A stretch of 64,000 nucleotides of DNA, from the NCBI RefSeq assembly GCF_030063335.1, contig NZ_JASISW010000018.1, positions 56,225 to 120,224 on the forward strand, in the 5' to 3' direction. A model generated the notes under the pieces. The model worked only from the letters and a program-made list of their open reading frames with translations. It was not told the origin of the DNA and did no database searches. Within the stretch, counting starts at the first letter, position 1, and each line of letters begins with the position of its first letter. Origin of the DNA: Rhodococcus sp. G-MC3 (GTDB lineage Bacteria; Actinomycetota; Actinomycetes; Mycobacteriales; Mycobacteriaceae). Positions 9,087-21,326 of the stretch are shown piece by piece. A program made the position numbers and the translations under genes.

Positions 9087-11756
9087 CTAGAGCAGCCCCA
9101 GCTCGTGCGCGACTTCGATTGCGTGGCGTCGCGAGCGAACTTCCAACTTACGGTAGATCCCGCGAAGATGGGTCTTGACGGTGTTGACCGACACGAAGTG
9201 ATCGGCGGCAATCTGTTCGGCGGTCCGCCAGGACGGCAGCTCCTTGAGCAGTTCGAGTTCTCGGCGGGTCAGCGTGTTGCTCGCACGTGGGTCGACTTCT
9301 CGTCCCTCGGGCGGAACGGCGGCGCGGGCTCGGTCGGCGAACGCTTCCAAGGTGCCGAATCGGCCATGGTTGTGCGCCAGAATCTCACGGACACTGCCAC
9401 TGGCCTCACCGAACGGCAGCAGAATTGATTCCGGCGCGGCGCGCGCGAGTGCCTGTGTGACCATCTCGAATGCTCGGACGGAGTGCATGCGGTTCGCCGC
9501 GACGCTTGCCGATGCGAGTAGAGCTCTGATCAGTGTCACCGGGCTGACACACCGTCTGGTGCCGTCGAGGATCCCGCTGAGTTCGGCGTCGGCGGCGTCG
9601 AACCGCCGGTGATGTCGGTGGATCTCGGCGGCGAGCAAACAGACCTCGCCGACCCGGCCGAGCCTGCGGGCCGTGACGTCGACGAGCTCGCTCGCGCGGT
9701 GGATCTCACCGGATGTCAGGTAACCCCGCTGCACCATCGGCGCGAGGAGGCCCTCCAATGCCGGAAGCGCAGGCCGATCCATCTCGAACCATTCCCTGTC
9801 CTGCTGACCGGTTCTCTCGGCGGATGCGCGCAATGCCCAGCTGACGCGACGGCCGTAATCGGCGACGACGGGATCGTGCGAGCCGATCATGGCATTCCAC
9901 ACATCGCCCGGTCCGCTGATCGAGGTGGAGGTCATCCTGACAACGCCGACGAGGAGTTCCACCGATTGCACGATCGAGTAGGAGGCGTCAGCGGCCATCT
10001 CGTGACGCTGCGCGTAGTCGGCGCATTCGCGGACGGAATCGAGAGCATCGTCCAATTGCGCTGCCAAAAAATGACTTACGGCCTGAAGTGACATGCAGAT
10101 CAGTGCGGTCCGGTGAAGGTTGCCTGCGCGGGCATTCGCGATTGCGTCGCCGAGAGCGTGCGCGGCGGGACCGCGGCGGCCGAGATGAAGTTCGGCCAAT
10201 CCGGCCACCATGAGCGAATACGAATCCAGTTCGGGAGACCCCGAGCGGCCCAGGTCCATCTGTTGGGCCCGTGTGAGGGCAGCGGAGATGTCGCCGACGT
10301 GGATCGACGCGTGTACCTCGAGGGAACGACGCAGGATCTCGGTGTCCAGGGCTGCGGCCGACGTCTGTGCAGTGGCGGGGTTCGTGGCCGAGCGCCTCAA
10401 CGAGGACAGAATCGACACTGCGGGGGCGACGTGTCCATCGGTGAGAAAAGCAGCGGCGCTGACCAATTGAGCTGTGATATGCCGCCGGACATCGGCAGGG
10501 CTGTGCTCGATCGCAACCAGTACCTGTGCAGAATGCCCGCGAAGGACCAGGCCCAGCCCTGATTCGCTCAGTATGTCGATGATCGTGGGGCCGTCGCCGG
10601 CGTGGACGCTGTGCTGCAGGGCCTGGAGCGGCTGTCGATAGCTGTTGAACCACGAAGACGCGACTCGTTCGAGATTGCGAATCTGGCCTGCTCCGAGGCG
10701 TGCGATCTCGGCACGGAGATAGCCGCGCATGAGCGGGTGGTACCGGTAGGTGGGCTCGGGGCCGGGAATTCGATCGAGGAGAAAGTTCTGCGCCAGCAGG
10801 CCTTCGATGATCTCCTGTGCGCGAACGTTGCCGGTGAGCTGTTCTGCGAGATCGGTTGTGAACCAGTCAGGCACGGATGTTTCGATCAAGAACGCCCGAA
10901 CGTCGGTCGGGAGGTAGGCAAGTACTTCGTCGACGAGATAATCGGCGACGCTGTGTTGGGTGCCGGTGAAGGCGTCGATGACGGCCTTCGGTCGAGGAGC
11001 CCCGGCCAGCGCCATGGCGGCCAGTCGCAGGCCTGCAGCCCATCCTTCGGTCCGGATCATCACCTTCGTCAGATCGTCTTGTCCCAGAAGGGTTCCGGAT
11101 CTGGCGAACATCTCGTTCGCCTCGTCCGCGGTGAACGAGATCGTCGATGCCGAGATGTCGTGAACACGACCCTCCAGGCGCAATTTCTGGAGTGCCAGTT
11201 GAGGTTCGAATCGTCCGGAGATGATGGTGCGAACGTTTCGAGGTGGCCAGCGCAGGAAGGTACCGAGAAGGGCGAGTGCGTCGGGATCGTGCAGCAGATG
11301 GATGTCGTCGAGTATCAGCGTGATGGTGTGGTCGACCGATTCGAGTGTCTCGAGGAGCAAGGTGCTGAAGTCGACGTACGACGGATCCTCTGCGGTGGGC
11401 AACATCGATATCGCATCGGCGAGGGCGCTGGATCCTGCGTATGCGAACGTGGCGACAATGCACGCGCGGAGTGTGGCCAAGTCGTTGTGGGCTTCGTCGA
11501 CGGTGAGCCAGGCGATCGGTCCGCGGTCGGGGCCGGAGTGGGTTTCCGCCCAGTCGGCGAGCAACATCGTTTTCCCCGACCCTGCCGGGGCTGTGAGAAG
11601 GGTGACCGCCGCCGGATTGCCGCTGCCGTCGATGAGGTTGCCGTCGATGAGGTCGCCGTCGATGAGGTCGAGGAGTCGAGGTCTGGTGATGGTTGCACCG
11701 CTGCGAGCGGGGATGCGACTTCGGAGAGCAGGCACAGACAAGGGCAACGTGGTCAT
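9087..11756 (-). CDS. LuxR-family (MalT-like/LAL) ATP-binding transcriptional regulator
   Basis: This is a large regulator of about 889 residues. Near the N-terminus is a STAND/AAA-type P-loop (LLTAPAGSGKTMLLADW) and a Walker B-like ITLILDDIHLL. A long helical TPR-like middle follows. The C-terminal LuxR helix-turn-helix is LTRRELELLKELPSW...AADHFVSVNTVKTHLRGIYRKL. Proteins of this kind integrate nucleotide and ligand binding to activate catabolic or secondary-metabolism genes; the target here is unknown and no obvious partner operon adjoins. The ATG at 11756 (MTTLPLSVP) has GGAGAGGG upstream. Residues just before the P-loop hold a 15-bp tandem repeat giving three LIDG units. Confidence 0.92.
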   Translation of the reverse strand: MTTLPLSVPALRSRIPARSGATITRPRLLDLIDGDLIDGNLIDGSGNPAAVTLLTAPAGSGKTMLLADWAETHSGPDRGPIAWLTVDEAHNDLATLRACIVATFAYAGSSALADAISMLPTAEDPSYVDFSTLLLETLESVDHTITLILDDIHLLHDPDALALLGTFLRWPPRNVRTIISGRFEPQLALQKLRLEGRVHDISASTISFTADEANEMFARSGTLLGQDDLTKVMIRTEGWAAGLRLAAMALAGAPRPKAVIDAFTGTQHSVADYLVDEVLAYLPTDVRAFLIETSVPDWFTTDLAEQLTGNVRAQEIIEGLLAQNFLLDRIPGPEPTYRYHPLMRGYLRAEIARLGAGQIRNLERVASSWFNSYRQPLQALQHSVHAGDGPTIIDILSESGLGLVLRGHSAQVLVAIEHSPADVRRHITAQLVSAAAFLTDGHVAPAVSILSSLRRSATNPATAQTSAAALDTEILRRSLEVHASIHVGDISAALTRAQQMDLGRSGSPELDSYSLMVAGLAELHLGRRGPAAHALGDAIANARAGNLHRTALICMSLQAVSHFLAAQLDDALDSVRECADYAQRHEMAADASYSIVQSVELLVGVVRMTSTSISGPGDVWNAMIGSHDPVVADYGRRVSWALRASAERTGQQDREWFEMDRPALPALEGLLAPMVQRGYLTSGEIHRASELVDVTARRLGRVGEVCLLAAEIHRHHRRFDAADAELSGILDGTRRCVSPVTLIRALLASASVAANRMHSVRAFEMVTQALARAAPESILLPFGEASGSVREILAHNHGRFGTLEAFADRARAAVPPEGREVDPRASNTLTRRELELLKELPSWRTAEQIAADHFVSVNTVKTHLRGIYRKLEVRSRRHAIEVAHELGLL
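11625..11669. repeat. Three 15-bp tandem repeats within the LuxR/MalT-like gene
   Basis: The unit GCCGTCGATGAGGTT occurs three times with a single T/C difference. It encodes repeated DLIDG-type segments between the N-terminus and the P-loop. The period is a multiple of three, so copy-number change would keep the frame. Confidence 0.85.
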
Positions 11757-11764
11757 ATATGACC
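11751..11764. promoter_or_regulatory. Perfect 14-bp palindrome over the LuxR-type gene start
   Basis: GGTCATA and TATGACC form a perfect dyad that includes the ATG at 11756 (minus strand). Its position suits autoregulation, or it may be a hairpin hindering translation initiation. The binding protein is unknown. Confidence 0.5.
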
Positions 11765-12194
11765 CTCTCCCGACGAAAGGCACACCCAATGGGATGGACG
11801 GGCCAATAATATGTCTTCCTTGCGATTTCGCGCAGAGAAAGAACATCTACGTACCTTCGGGTCGCTTTCGTTTCAACCAGCTGAAGTTATTTGACCCGGT
11901 TCTACCCCCGCAGCGGGGAAGCTGCCTGCCGAGGAGTCGGAAAACCGGGAACTGGTTTGGGTTTCACGGGAGGACTGGTCCGGAGCGTGCAGTATCGGCA
12001 ACCTCGCCGCAGCAACCCGAACAGCGCCCGTGAGTCGTGGATGGGGCGGGAATGAGCTCACCCGAAGAAGGCTGGATCGCAGCAGGTGAGAGCTGGTCCA
12101 GACGTACCCGCAGCACCTGAGCGGCCCATACCTCGGTAAGGTAGCCAGGCAAGTTACACCACAAACGCACCCCAAGCAGCGGAGGTACACACGC
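11765..12194. other. Intergenic region with divergent promoters and long lysC leader
   Basis: This 430-base stretch separates the LuxR-type gene (minus) from lysC (plus) and contains no credible gene on either strand. A TTGACC at about 11891 could be a -35. The part from 11910 to 12110 is rich in short inverted segments and could fold as a 5' leader, but I could not match it to the lysine, cobalamin, TPP or T-box riboswitch signatures. The lysC ribosome site GGAGG is at 12181-12185. Confidence 0.5.
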
Positions 12195-14485
<2,291 letters not shown>

Positions 14486-14496
14486 CGGCTCCGCAT

Positions 14497-14536
14497 GTGA
14501 GCCGAAATACGTCCCCTGCAACGTATTTCCGCTCAC
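14497..14536. repeat. Dispersed 40-bp palindrome, copy 3
   Basis: Arms GTGAGCCGAAATACGTC and AACGTATTTCCGCTCAC surround CCCTGC. The symmetry extends outward by GCAT/ATGC on the two sides. The copy lies between asd (plus) and the convergent ABC ATPase gene. TCA at 14533-14535 supplies the TGA of the latter. GCGGCTCCGC precedes it on the left. Confidence 0.92.
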
Positions 14537-15621
14537 ATGCGCGTTGCGCTCAACCTTTTTCCTTCGCCCGATCCGTCGAAGAGGTGCGCATGCGCTTCGT
14601 CGAACCGGATGCTGACGATGTCGCCCTTCTGCGGCGGGTCACGCCAGTCCGCGCGCGCGACGATTGTCTGCACCTGACCGTTGATGTCGGCGCGCCCGAA
14701 TACGAACGCTTCCGAGCCGAGCTCCTCGACCACGTCGATCTCGAGCTTCACCCCGTCCGACGCGATCTCGACGTGCTCAGGACGGATCCCGAACGTCACC
14801 TCCGAGCCTGACGAGCCCGCGAGGGTATCGCGGGAGATCGGGATGATCTGATCGCCGATCCGCACTCCGCCGTCGGCGACGGGCACCCGGAACAGATTCA
14901 TCGACGGCGATCCCATGAACCCGGCGACGAACACGTTCTTCGGTGTCCGATACAGCTCCCTCGGGGTCGCGCACTGCTGCAGAATGCCGCCCTTGAGCAC
15001 GGCCACACGATCGCCCATGGTCATGGCCTCGACCTGGTCGTGCGTCACATACATCGTCGTTGTTGCCAATCGACGCTGGAGCTGGGCAATCTGGGTTCGC
15101 GTCTGCACGCGAAGTTTGGCATCGAGGTTGGACAGCGGCTCATCCATGAGGAACACCTGAGGCTGCCGAACGATAGCTCGTCCCATGGCAACTCGCTGAC
15201 GCTGCCCGCCGGACAGAGCCTTGGGTTTACGGTCGAGGTAATCCTCTAGGTCCAGCAGCTTTGCCGCTTCGAGGACGCGGGTGCGGATCTCTTCCTTGTT
15301 CGCCTTGGCGAGCTTGAGTGCGAAGCCCATGTTCTCGGCGACGCTCATGTGCGGATACAGCGCGTAGTTCTGGAACACCATCGCGATGTCCCGGTCCTTG
15401 GGTTCGGAATGGGTGACATCGTTGCCACCGATGAGGATGCGACCCTGGTCGACCTCCTCTAGTCCCGCGAGCATGCGGAGCGAGGTGGACTTGCCGCAGC
15501 CCGACGGGCCAACGAGAACGAGAAATTCGCCGTCGGCGATCTCGAGGTCGAGGGAGTCGACCGCAGGGGTGTCGGAGCCCGGGAAAAGCCTGGTTGCGCG
15601 GTCGAACATGATCGAAGCCAT
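14533..15621 (-). CDS. ABC transporter ATP-binding protein, sugar type (UgpC/MsmK-like)
   Basis: The 362-residue ATPase has the CUT1-family layout. Walker A is [16 protein letters not shown] (about residue 37). The signature is [18 protein letters not shown]. Walker B is [17 protein letters not shown]-terminal MOBE/TOBE regulatory region runs from about residue 240 ([12 protein letters not shown]). Such ATPases energise carbohydrate importers and may serve several permease sets. No permease or binding-protein genes lie beside it, so it is an orphan. The ATG at 15621 ([15 protein letters not shown]) has GGAGGG ten bases upstream. The stop codon comes from the palindrome at 14497. Confidence 0.93.
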   Translation of the reverse strand: MASIMFDRATRLFPGSDTPAVDSLDLEIADGEFLVLVGPSGCGKSTSLRMLAGLEEVDQGRILIGGNDVTHSEPKDRDIAMVFQNYALYPHMSVAENMGFALKLAKANKEEIRTRVLEAAKLLDLEDYLDRKPKALSGGQRQRVAMGRAIVRQPQVFLMDEPLSNLDAKLRVQTRTQIAQLQRRLATTTMYVTHDQVEAMTMGDRVAVLKGGILQQCATPRELYRTPKNVFVAGFMGSPSMNLFRVPVADGGVRIGDQIIPISRDTLAGSSGSEVTFGIRPEHVEIASDGVKLEIDVVEELGSEAFVFGRADINGQVQTIVARADWRDPPQKGDIVSIRFDEAHAHLFDGSGEGKRLSATRM

Positions 15622-15739
15622 GAGAATTGATCCCTCCACCGGCAGGAACGTGCCGGACGATCCGAGTGATGGGTATCGACGGGTGCCGACGAGGGCCCAT
15701 AGTATGGGCGCGATCACACTTGCGAACAGGAGGGTCGGC

Positions 15740-17509
15740 TTGGACGGGTTGTCTCGCAGGGCTGCCATTCGCCTCGCGGCATTGGGCGCCGTAGCGGCGT
15801 CGGTGTCCGCATCCTCGGTCGTCAGACGTGCCGCAGCCGACGACATCTTCGGCGGTCGAAGCCCGCTCCTGTTCCACTCGCCACCATTGCCACCTTTTCG
15901 CGACGAGTTGCCGCGTCTACCCGTCGTATCGGGCACCGAAATTTCGCTGGATGCCCGCAGCTCCATGCATGCTTTCCACGCCGATCTCGCGCCAGGGCCC
16001 ACGTTCGGCTACGGCGAACTCGACTACCTCGGTCCGACCATCGAGAGTGTGCAGGGTCAGACATGGAAGCTCCGATACACCAACCGGACCGAAGGTAATC
16101 CGCTGGCGGCTGACATCGATATGTCGCTGCATGGGATGAGCGAACACGATCGGCACATGACGCCCACGTCGTTGCATCTGCACGGCAGCATCACTCCGCC
16201 GGAGAGCGACGGGCACTCCGAGATGCTCGTGCGCCCGGGGGAGTCGTTGACGCACAGCTTTCCAGGACTGAACGAGGCCGCCGGGCTGTGGTATCACGAC
16301 CACGCGATGTCGATGACGCGTATCAACGTCTACGCGGGCCTTGTCGGTTTGAACATTGTTCGCGATCAGCATGATTCGGGCCTTGCGGACAATTCCCTCG
16401 GACTGCCGTTCGGCGAATTCGAAGTGCCGCTCGTGCTGCAGGAAAAGATTATGAATCCCGACGGTTCCATGAGTATCCGTTCGAATATTACCGTCCCGCA
16501 AGGTAAGTGGGAAGGCGGCGGCACCGGAGACGTGGGCGTCGTCAACGGGAAGATCTGGCCGACGATGGAAGTCGCACGCGGTCTCTATCGGTTCCGGATC
16601 GTCAATGCAGGCTCGTACAGCGTGTGGAACCTTTTCCTGAGCAACCGAATGAAGTTCTGGGTCATCGGAAACGACGGAGGATTGCTCGATGCCCCGGTGC
16701 AGACGGACAGCATCAGACTGGCGCCCGCCGAACGTGTCGATGTATTGGTCGATTTCGGTTCCTTGCAGCCGGGTGAGCTCGTCGAACTCCGCAACGACGA
16801 ACCCCCGCCCGCTCAGGCCGCATCGCTGGGTGCAGTGCCGATGCCGCTGTTCTGTCAGTTCAGGGTGGCACCCGGAAGCGGTTTCGTCGGCGACGTCATG
16901 ACGATGTACCGCGGCGGAAAGGGTCAGCCCGCGTTACTGCCCGCAGTCCCGCCGGCCCAGGTCCAGCGAACCGTCACGGTGAATCAACCGTCGGCCGGGC
17001 TGTCGCTGGATGCACCGATGATGACTCTGAACAATCTGCGCTACACCGATGCCGATATCGAGATGCCTGCGCAGGGGACCGTCGAGCAGTGGAATATCGT
17101 CAACACCACCCTGGAACCGCATCCCATTCACCTTCATCTCGTTCACTTCAGGACCCTCGGGCGAGCGCCGGTCGATCTCGCTGCCTACATGCGTGACAAT
17201 CCGCGACCCGATGTCGGAGTCAAGTGGGCACCGGAGGTCGAGCGATACGTCTCCGGTCCGTTCGACGCGCCTGCTGCGTGGGAGTCGGGTGCCAAGGACA
17301 CCGTCAATACCTATCCCGGCACCGTAACGCGGATTCTCGTGCGGTTCCCGACTGCCGACGAGCTGGGCTTCGACCCGGACGCCACCTTCTCCGCGGGTTC
17401 AGGCGGCCACCACGGTGATCCCGCCGAGCTCCAGGGCTACATGTGGCACTGTCACATGCTCGACCACGAGGACCACGAGATGATGCTGCGGTACCGAATC
17501 GTGCGCTGA
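15740..17509 (+). CDS. Multicopper oxidase with Tat-type signal peptide
   Basis: The 589-residue product has all four copper-binding motifs: [25 protein letters not shown] and [15 protein letters not shown], the last with the type 1 Cys and axial Met. It resembles the CotA/phenoxazinone-synthase-like group. The N-terminus [22 protein letters not shown] has a twin-arginine pair and hydrophobic stretch, so export is expected. I chose the TTG at 15740 because AGGAGG (15728-15733) sits six bases before it; an ATG at 15704 is in frame but lacks such a site. Possible roles are copper tolerance or phenol/metal oxidation; the substrate is not visible. Confidence 0.9.
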   Translation: MDGLSRRAAIRLAALGAVAASVSASSVVRRAAADDIFGGRSPLLFHSPPLPPFRDELPRLPVVSGTEISLDARSSMHAFHADLAPGPTFGYGELDYLGPTIESVQGQTWKLRYTNRTEGNPLAADIDMSLHGMSEHDRHMTPTSLHLHGSITPPESDGHSEMLVRPGESLTHSFPGLNEAAGLWYHDHAMSMTRINVYAGLVGLNIVRDQHDSGLADNSLGLPFGEFEVPLVLQEKIMNPDGSMSIRSNITVPQGKWEGGGTGDVGVVNGKIWPTMEVARGLYRFRIVNAGSYSVWNLFLSNRMKFWVIGNDGGLLDAPVQTDSIRLAPAERVDVLVDFGSLQPGELVELRNDEPPPAQAASLGAVPMPLFCQFRVAPGSGFVGDVMTMYRGGKGQPALLPAVPPAQVQRTVTVNQPSAGLSLDAPMMTLNNLRYTDADIEMPAQGTVEQWNIVNTTLEPHPIHLHLVHFRTLGRAPVDLAAYMRDNPRPDVGVKWAPEVERYVSGPFDAPAAWESGAKDTVNTYPGTVTRILVRFPTADELGFDPDATFSAGSGGHHGDPAELQGYMWHCHMLDHEDHEMMLRYRIVR

Positions 17510-17536
17510 CACGCCCGTGCGGTGAGCAATTTAAAG

Positions 17537-17550
17537 ACAGTCTGGACTGT
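17537..17550. promoter_or_regulatory. Inverted repeat, probable TetR operator
   Basis: ACAGTC and GACTGT flank TG, forming a perfect dyad 29 bases upstream of the tetR-type start at 17579. TetR-family regulators commonly bind such short dyads over their own promoter, so this likely controls the whole 17579-21985 operon. Confidence 0.65.
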
Positions 17551-17578
17551 TTGTTGATTTCGGTCTACTGTCGGCTTT

Positions 17579-18160
17579 GTGACCCAGAGCACTGAGATAC
17601 CGGAGCGGCGAACCCAGGCCGAGCGCACGGCAGGCACGCAGGCGAAATTGCTTGACGCCGCGATCGACTGCCTCGTCGAGCTCGGCTTCGCGAAGACGAG
17701 CACCCAAGAGATCGCCCGACGAGCCGGGGTGTCGCGCGGCGCGCAGCTGCACCACTTCCCGACGAAGGAGTCCCTGGTGACCGCCGCTGTCGGCCACCTC
17801 GTGGACAGGCGGCTCGCCGAAATCCTCGAAACGAAGCCGGATCCAGAACGCGGCGTCGAGGTACTGAGCGAGGCATTCTCGGGACCCATGTTCTACGCAG
17901 CCCTCGAGCTGTGGGTCGCCGCACGAACCGATCCCGCACTCCACGAGGCCATGCTTCCGCTCGAGCGAAAAGTGACGGAGGCGATCATGGGCGGCGCCAC
18001 CGCGATCATGGGCAGTCGGATGTCGACCGAGTCCATCGAGTTGAGCGTAGAACTTGCACGCGGTCTGGCGGTGTCCGCACTGCTACGGACTCCCGACGCC
18101 GATACGGCACTTCGAACCCGACTCCTGCCGGCCTGGGAGCAGAAAGTGATGGAATGGTGA
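17579..18160 (+). CDS. TetR-family transcriptional regulator
   Basis: The 193-residue protein has the N-terminal TetR helix-turn-helix (TQAKLLDAAIDCLVELGFAKTSTQEIARRAGVSRGAQLHHFPTKESLVTAAV, about residues 20-70). Its C-terminal domain is a helical ligand-binding region (YAALELWVAARTDPALHEAMLPLE) that suits an aromatic or lipid-like ligand. It is the first gene of a four-gene unit and overlaps the next gene by seven bases (ATGGTGA). The GTG start at 17579 gives the usual short acidic arm before the DNA-binding domain. The effector is unknown, probably a substrate or product of the downstream oxidases. Confidence 0.93.
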   Translation: MTQSTEIPERRTQAERTAGTQAKLLDAAIDCLVELGFAKTSTQEIARRAGVSRGAQLHHFPTKESLVTAAVGHLVDRRLAEILETKPDPERGVEVLSEAFSGPMFYAALELWVAARTDPALHEAMLPLERKVTEAIMGGATAIMGSRMSTESIELSVELARGLAVSALLRTPDADTALRTRLLPAWEQKVMEW

Positions 18161-19644
18161 CGCTGCCCGAGTCCGTGCACGTGCTGGTGGTGGGGGCAGG
18201 CTTCGCCGGTATCGCCGCTGCAACAAAGATTCTCGCCGACGACCCGTCATCGGATGTCCTCGTCATCGAGCGCGCCGGAGATGTCGGCGGTACATGGCGC
18301 GACAATACGTATCCGGGCTGCGCCTGCGACGTGCCGACGTCGCTGTATTCGTTCTCGTTTGCGCCGAGCCCCGATTGGACGCATACCTTTGCGCGCCAAC
18401 CCGAAATCCATCGTTACCTCCGTGGCGTCGTCGACACGACGGGACTGGGCGAGCGGATCGTCACCGAGTGTGCACTTGTGAATGCCACCTGGGATTCCGC
18501 GCAGAGTCGGTGGCAGGTCGAGACGTCCAAGGGATCGCTGACCGCCGACGTCATCGTCGCTGCCACGGGTGCGTTGTCCACCCCCAAATTGCCCGATGTG
18601 CCGGGGATCGAGACTTTTCGCGGCACGATGTTCCACTCGGCGACGTGGAACCACGAGCACGACCTGGCCGGGCGTCGGGTTGCGGTTATCGGCACCGGCG
18701 CATCCGCGGTGCAGTTCGTGCCTGAGATCGTGGAGCAGGCCGAGCGCGTCACGGTCTTCCAGCGCACCCCTGCCTGGGTGGTTCCACGGCTCGATCGCAC
18801 GCTCGGCACGGTCGAAAAGGCTCTGTATCGCCGCTTCCCGGCTACGCAGAAGGCAGTGCGAGGATTTATCTACGGCTACCGCGAGGCCTACGTGACTGCT
18901 CTCGCTCACCACCCGAAAGTCCTTCCTCTGGTTTCGGCTGTCGCGAAGATTCACCTTCGGCGGCAAGTGAAGAACAAGAAGAAGCGCGCTGCTCTGACGC
19001 CGGACTTCATCTTGGGGTGCAAGCGCATGCTGCTCTCCAACGACTGGTTGTCCTCCCTCGATCGTGACGACGTCGATCTGGTCGACGGTGGTCTTGCCGC
19101 GGTCACCGCCGATGGCGTCGTCGACTCGCGGGGAAAGTTGTACCCCGTCGACACCATCATCTTCGCGACGGGGTTCACCCCGACGAAACCGCCTGTCTCA
19201 CATACTCTCGTGGGCACGGACGGTCGGACACTCGCCGAGGCATGGGGTGGCAGCCCGAACGCCTACCGCGGGACCACGGTGCATGGCTTCCCGAACTTGT
19301 TCCTCATGTACGGCCCCAACACGAACCTCGGGCACAGTTCGATCGTCTACATGCTCGAGTCGCAGGCAAACTATGTGGTCTCGGCGCTGCGGCAGATGAA
19401 CGAGCGGGATCTGGCCTCGGTCGATGTAGCGGAAGATGCACAGCACCAGTACAACTCGTGGATCCATGACTCGCTCTCCGGGACCGTGTGGAACTCGGGC
19501 GGCTGCTCGAGCTGGTATCTCGACTCGGAGGGGAAGAACCCGGTGATGTGGCCGACGTACACCTTCACATTCCGCAATTCAACGAGGACGTTCGACATCG
19601 AACACTATCGCAGCGTTCCGGCAACGAAAGGCCTTCAGGTATGA
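18154..19644 (+). CDS. Flavin-containing monooxygenase of Baeyer-Villiger type
   Basis: The 496-residue flavoprotein has two dinucleotide-binding loops, VVGAGFAGIAAA at the N-terminus (FAD) and VIGTGASAVQ near residue 175 (NADPH). Between them is FRGTMFHSATWNH, which fits the Baeyer-Villiger fingerprint FxGxxxHxxxW. GGTWRDNTYPGCACDVPTSLYSFSF is the usual active-site loop of the group. The likely reaction is oxygenation of a ketone to an ester or lactone. It overlaps tetR and, by ATGA, the GMC oxidase gene, so the three are translationally coupled. The substrate is not visible; steroid or terpenoid ketones are reasonable candidates from the neighbours. Confidence 0.9.
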   Translation: MVTLPESVHVLVVGAGFAGIAAATKILADDPSSDVLVIERAGDVGGTWRDNTYPGCACDVPTSLYSFSFAPSPDWTHTFARQPEIHRYLRGVVDTTGLGERIVTECALVNATWDSAQSRWQVETSKGSLTADVIVAATGALSTPKLPDVPGIETFRGTMFHSATWNHEHDLAGRRVAVIGTGASAVQFVPEIVEQAERVTVFQRTPAWVVPRLDRTLGTVEKALYRRFPATQKAVRGFIYGYREAYVTALAHHPKVLPLVSAVAKIHLRRQVKNKKKRAALTPDFILGCKRMLLSNDWLSSLDRDDVDLVDGGLAAVTADGVVDSRGKLYPVDTIIFATGFTPTKPPVSHTLVGTDGRTLAEAWGGSPNAYRGTTVHGFPNLFLMYGPNTNLGHSSIVYMLESQANYVVSALRQMNERDLASVDVAEDAQHQYNSWIHDSLSGTVWNSGGCSSWYLDSEGKNPVMWPTYTFTFRNSTRTFDIEHYRSVPATKGLQV

Positions 19645-21326
19645 GCGACTTCGACGTTCTGGTCATCGGATCGGGATTCGGCGGCAGCGTCGCAGCATTG
19701 CGCGCAGTGGAGAAGGGATACCGCGTCGGCATTCTCGAGTCGGGTCGCAGGTTCGCCGACGACGAATTGCCGAAAACGAGCTGGCGACTTCGAAAGTACC
19801 TGTGGGCACCGGCGATCGGATGCTACGGAGTGCAGAGGATCCACCTCCTGCCCGACGTGTTGGTGATGGCGGGAGCCGGTGTCGGCGGGGGATCGCTCAA
19901 CTACGCGAACACGTTGTATCAGCCGCCGAAACGGTTCTTCGAGGATCCGCAATGGGGCCACATCACCGATTGGCATCGCGAGCTCGCTCCGTACTACGAC
20001 CAGGCGAAGCGCATGCTCGGCGTCGAGACGAATCCGACGATCACACCGTCCGACAAGGTCATGAAGGAGGTGGCCGAGGACATGGGTGTCGGTGAGACCT
20101 TCACCAGCACCCCGGTAGGGGTCTTCTTCGGGACGCCGGGCCGAGAGTCGGCTGATCCGTTCTTCGGTGGAGTGGGACCGGCGCGGACCGGCTGCACCGA
20201 ATGTGGGTCTTGCATGACCGGATGCCGTGTCGGAGCGAAGAACACCCTCGTGAAGAACTACCTCTATCTTGCGGAACAGGCAGGCGCAGAAATCTTTCCG
20301 CTCACCACGGTCGTAGAGGTGCGACCGAGCGGCGAGCACTACGAGGTGGTCACTCGCCGAACCGGTGGAAAACTTCGTCGGAGCGAAAAGGTGATCACCG
20401 CCAATCAGGTCGTGTTCGCCGCGGGAACGTACGGCACCCAGAAGTTGCTGCTTGCGATGAAGGAAACGGGAGCACTGCCCAGGTTGTCCGAGCGGATCGG
20501 AAGCCTCGTTCGCACCAACTCCGAAGCCGTTCTCGCTGCAACGGCCCGCGGCCGCGATGTCGACTACACCGAGGGCGTCGCCATCACGTCGTCGTTCCAT
20601 CCCGACGATCACACCCATATCGAGCCTGTTCGATACGGCAAGGGCAGCAACGCAATCGGTCTACTCCAGACCGTGCTCAGCGACGGTGGCGGCCGAACAC
20701 CCCGAGTCCTCAAAACGCTGGGGGTCGCACTGCGGCATCCGGGCGCAGCCGCGCGCAGCCTATCGGTGCGCCATTGGTCGGAGCGAACCGTCATCGCGCT
20801 GGTCATGCAGACCGACGACAATTCACTCGAACTCGGTTCCAAGAAGGGCTTCTTCGGTAGGCGCCTGACCAGCAGGCCGGGTGCTGGTGATCCACCACCG
20901 CAGTGGATCCCGCAGGGGCACGACGCAATTCGATTGTTGGCGGACAAAATCGGCGGCGATCCGGGCGGTTCCATTGCCGAGATCGTCAACATCCCGATGA
21001 CCGCTCACTTCCTGGGCGGCTGTGCGATCGGTGAATCGGCCGAGAAAGGCGTCGTCGACGCCTACCATCGCGTTTTCGGGTATGAGGGCCTTCACGTTCT
21101 CGACGGTTCGGCGGTCAGCGCCAACCTCGGGGTCAATCCGTCTCTCACCATCACTGCTCAGGCGGAACGAGCGATGGCGCTGTGGCCGAACAAGGGTGAG
21201 CAGGACCACCGCCCTGCCGTCGGCGAGCCCTACCGGGAGATCGTGCCCACCCAGCCCGCGAGACCGGTGGTTCCGATATCGGCGCCCGGTGCGTTGCGGT
21301 TGCCGTTGACGGTGATAGGGCAGTGA
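19641..21326 (+). CDS. GMC-family oxidoreductase, cholesterol-oxidase-like (ChoD-like)
   Basis: The 561-residue flavoprotein begins DFDVLVIGSGFGGSVAALRAVEKGY, an FAD-binding loop. AGAGVGGGSLNYANTLY and a C-terminal GMC region (MTAHFLGGCAIGES, then DGSAVSANLGVNPSLTITAQAERA) place it with the mycobacterial ChoD group. An extra cysteine cluster, CTECGSCMTGCRVGAKN, is present as in that group and resembles a ferredoxin motif. It probably dehydrogenates a sterol-like or other alcohol; true cholesterol oxidase activity is not established for all members. It overlaps the genes before and after by four bases each. Confidence 0.87.
   Translation: MSDFDVLVIGSGFGGSVAALRAVEKGYRVGILESGRRFADDELPKTSWRLRKYLWAPAIGCYGVQRIHLLPDVLVMAGAGVGGGSLNYANTLYQPPKRFFEDPQWGHITDWHRELAPYYDQAKRMLGVETNPTITPSDKVMKEVAEDMGVGETFTSTPVGVFFGTPGRESADPFFGGVGPARTGCTECGSCMTGCRVGAKNTLVKNYLYLAEQAGAEIFPLTTVVEVRPSGEHYEVVTRRTGGKLRRSEKVITANQVVFAAGTYGTQKLLLAMKETGALPRLSERIGSLVRTNSEAVLAATARGRDVDYTEGVAITSSFHPDDHTHIEPVRYGKGSNAIGLLQTVLSDGGGRTPRVLKTLGVALRHPGAAARSLSVRHWSERTVIALVMQTDDNSLELGSKKGFFGRRLTSRPGAGDPPPQWIPQGHDAIRLLADKIGGDPGGSIAEIVNIPMTAHFLGGCAIGESAEKGVVDAYHRVFGYEGLHVLDGSAVSANLGVNPSLTITAQAERAMALWPNKGEQDHRPAVGEPYREIVPTQPARPVVPISAPGALRLPLTVIGQ

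Noticed and set aside
11910..12110. Possible riboswitch in the lysC leader
   Set aside because: The region has short inverted segments, but I found none of the conserved motifs of lysine, cobalamin, TPP or T-box elements.
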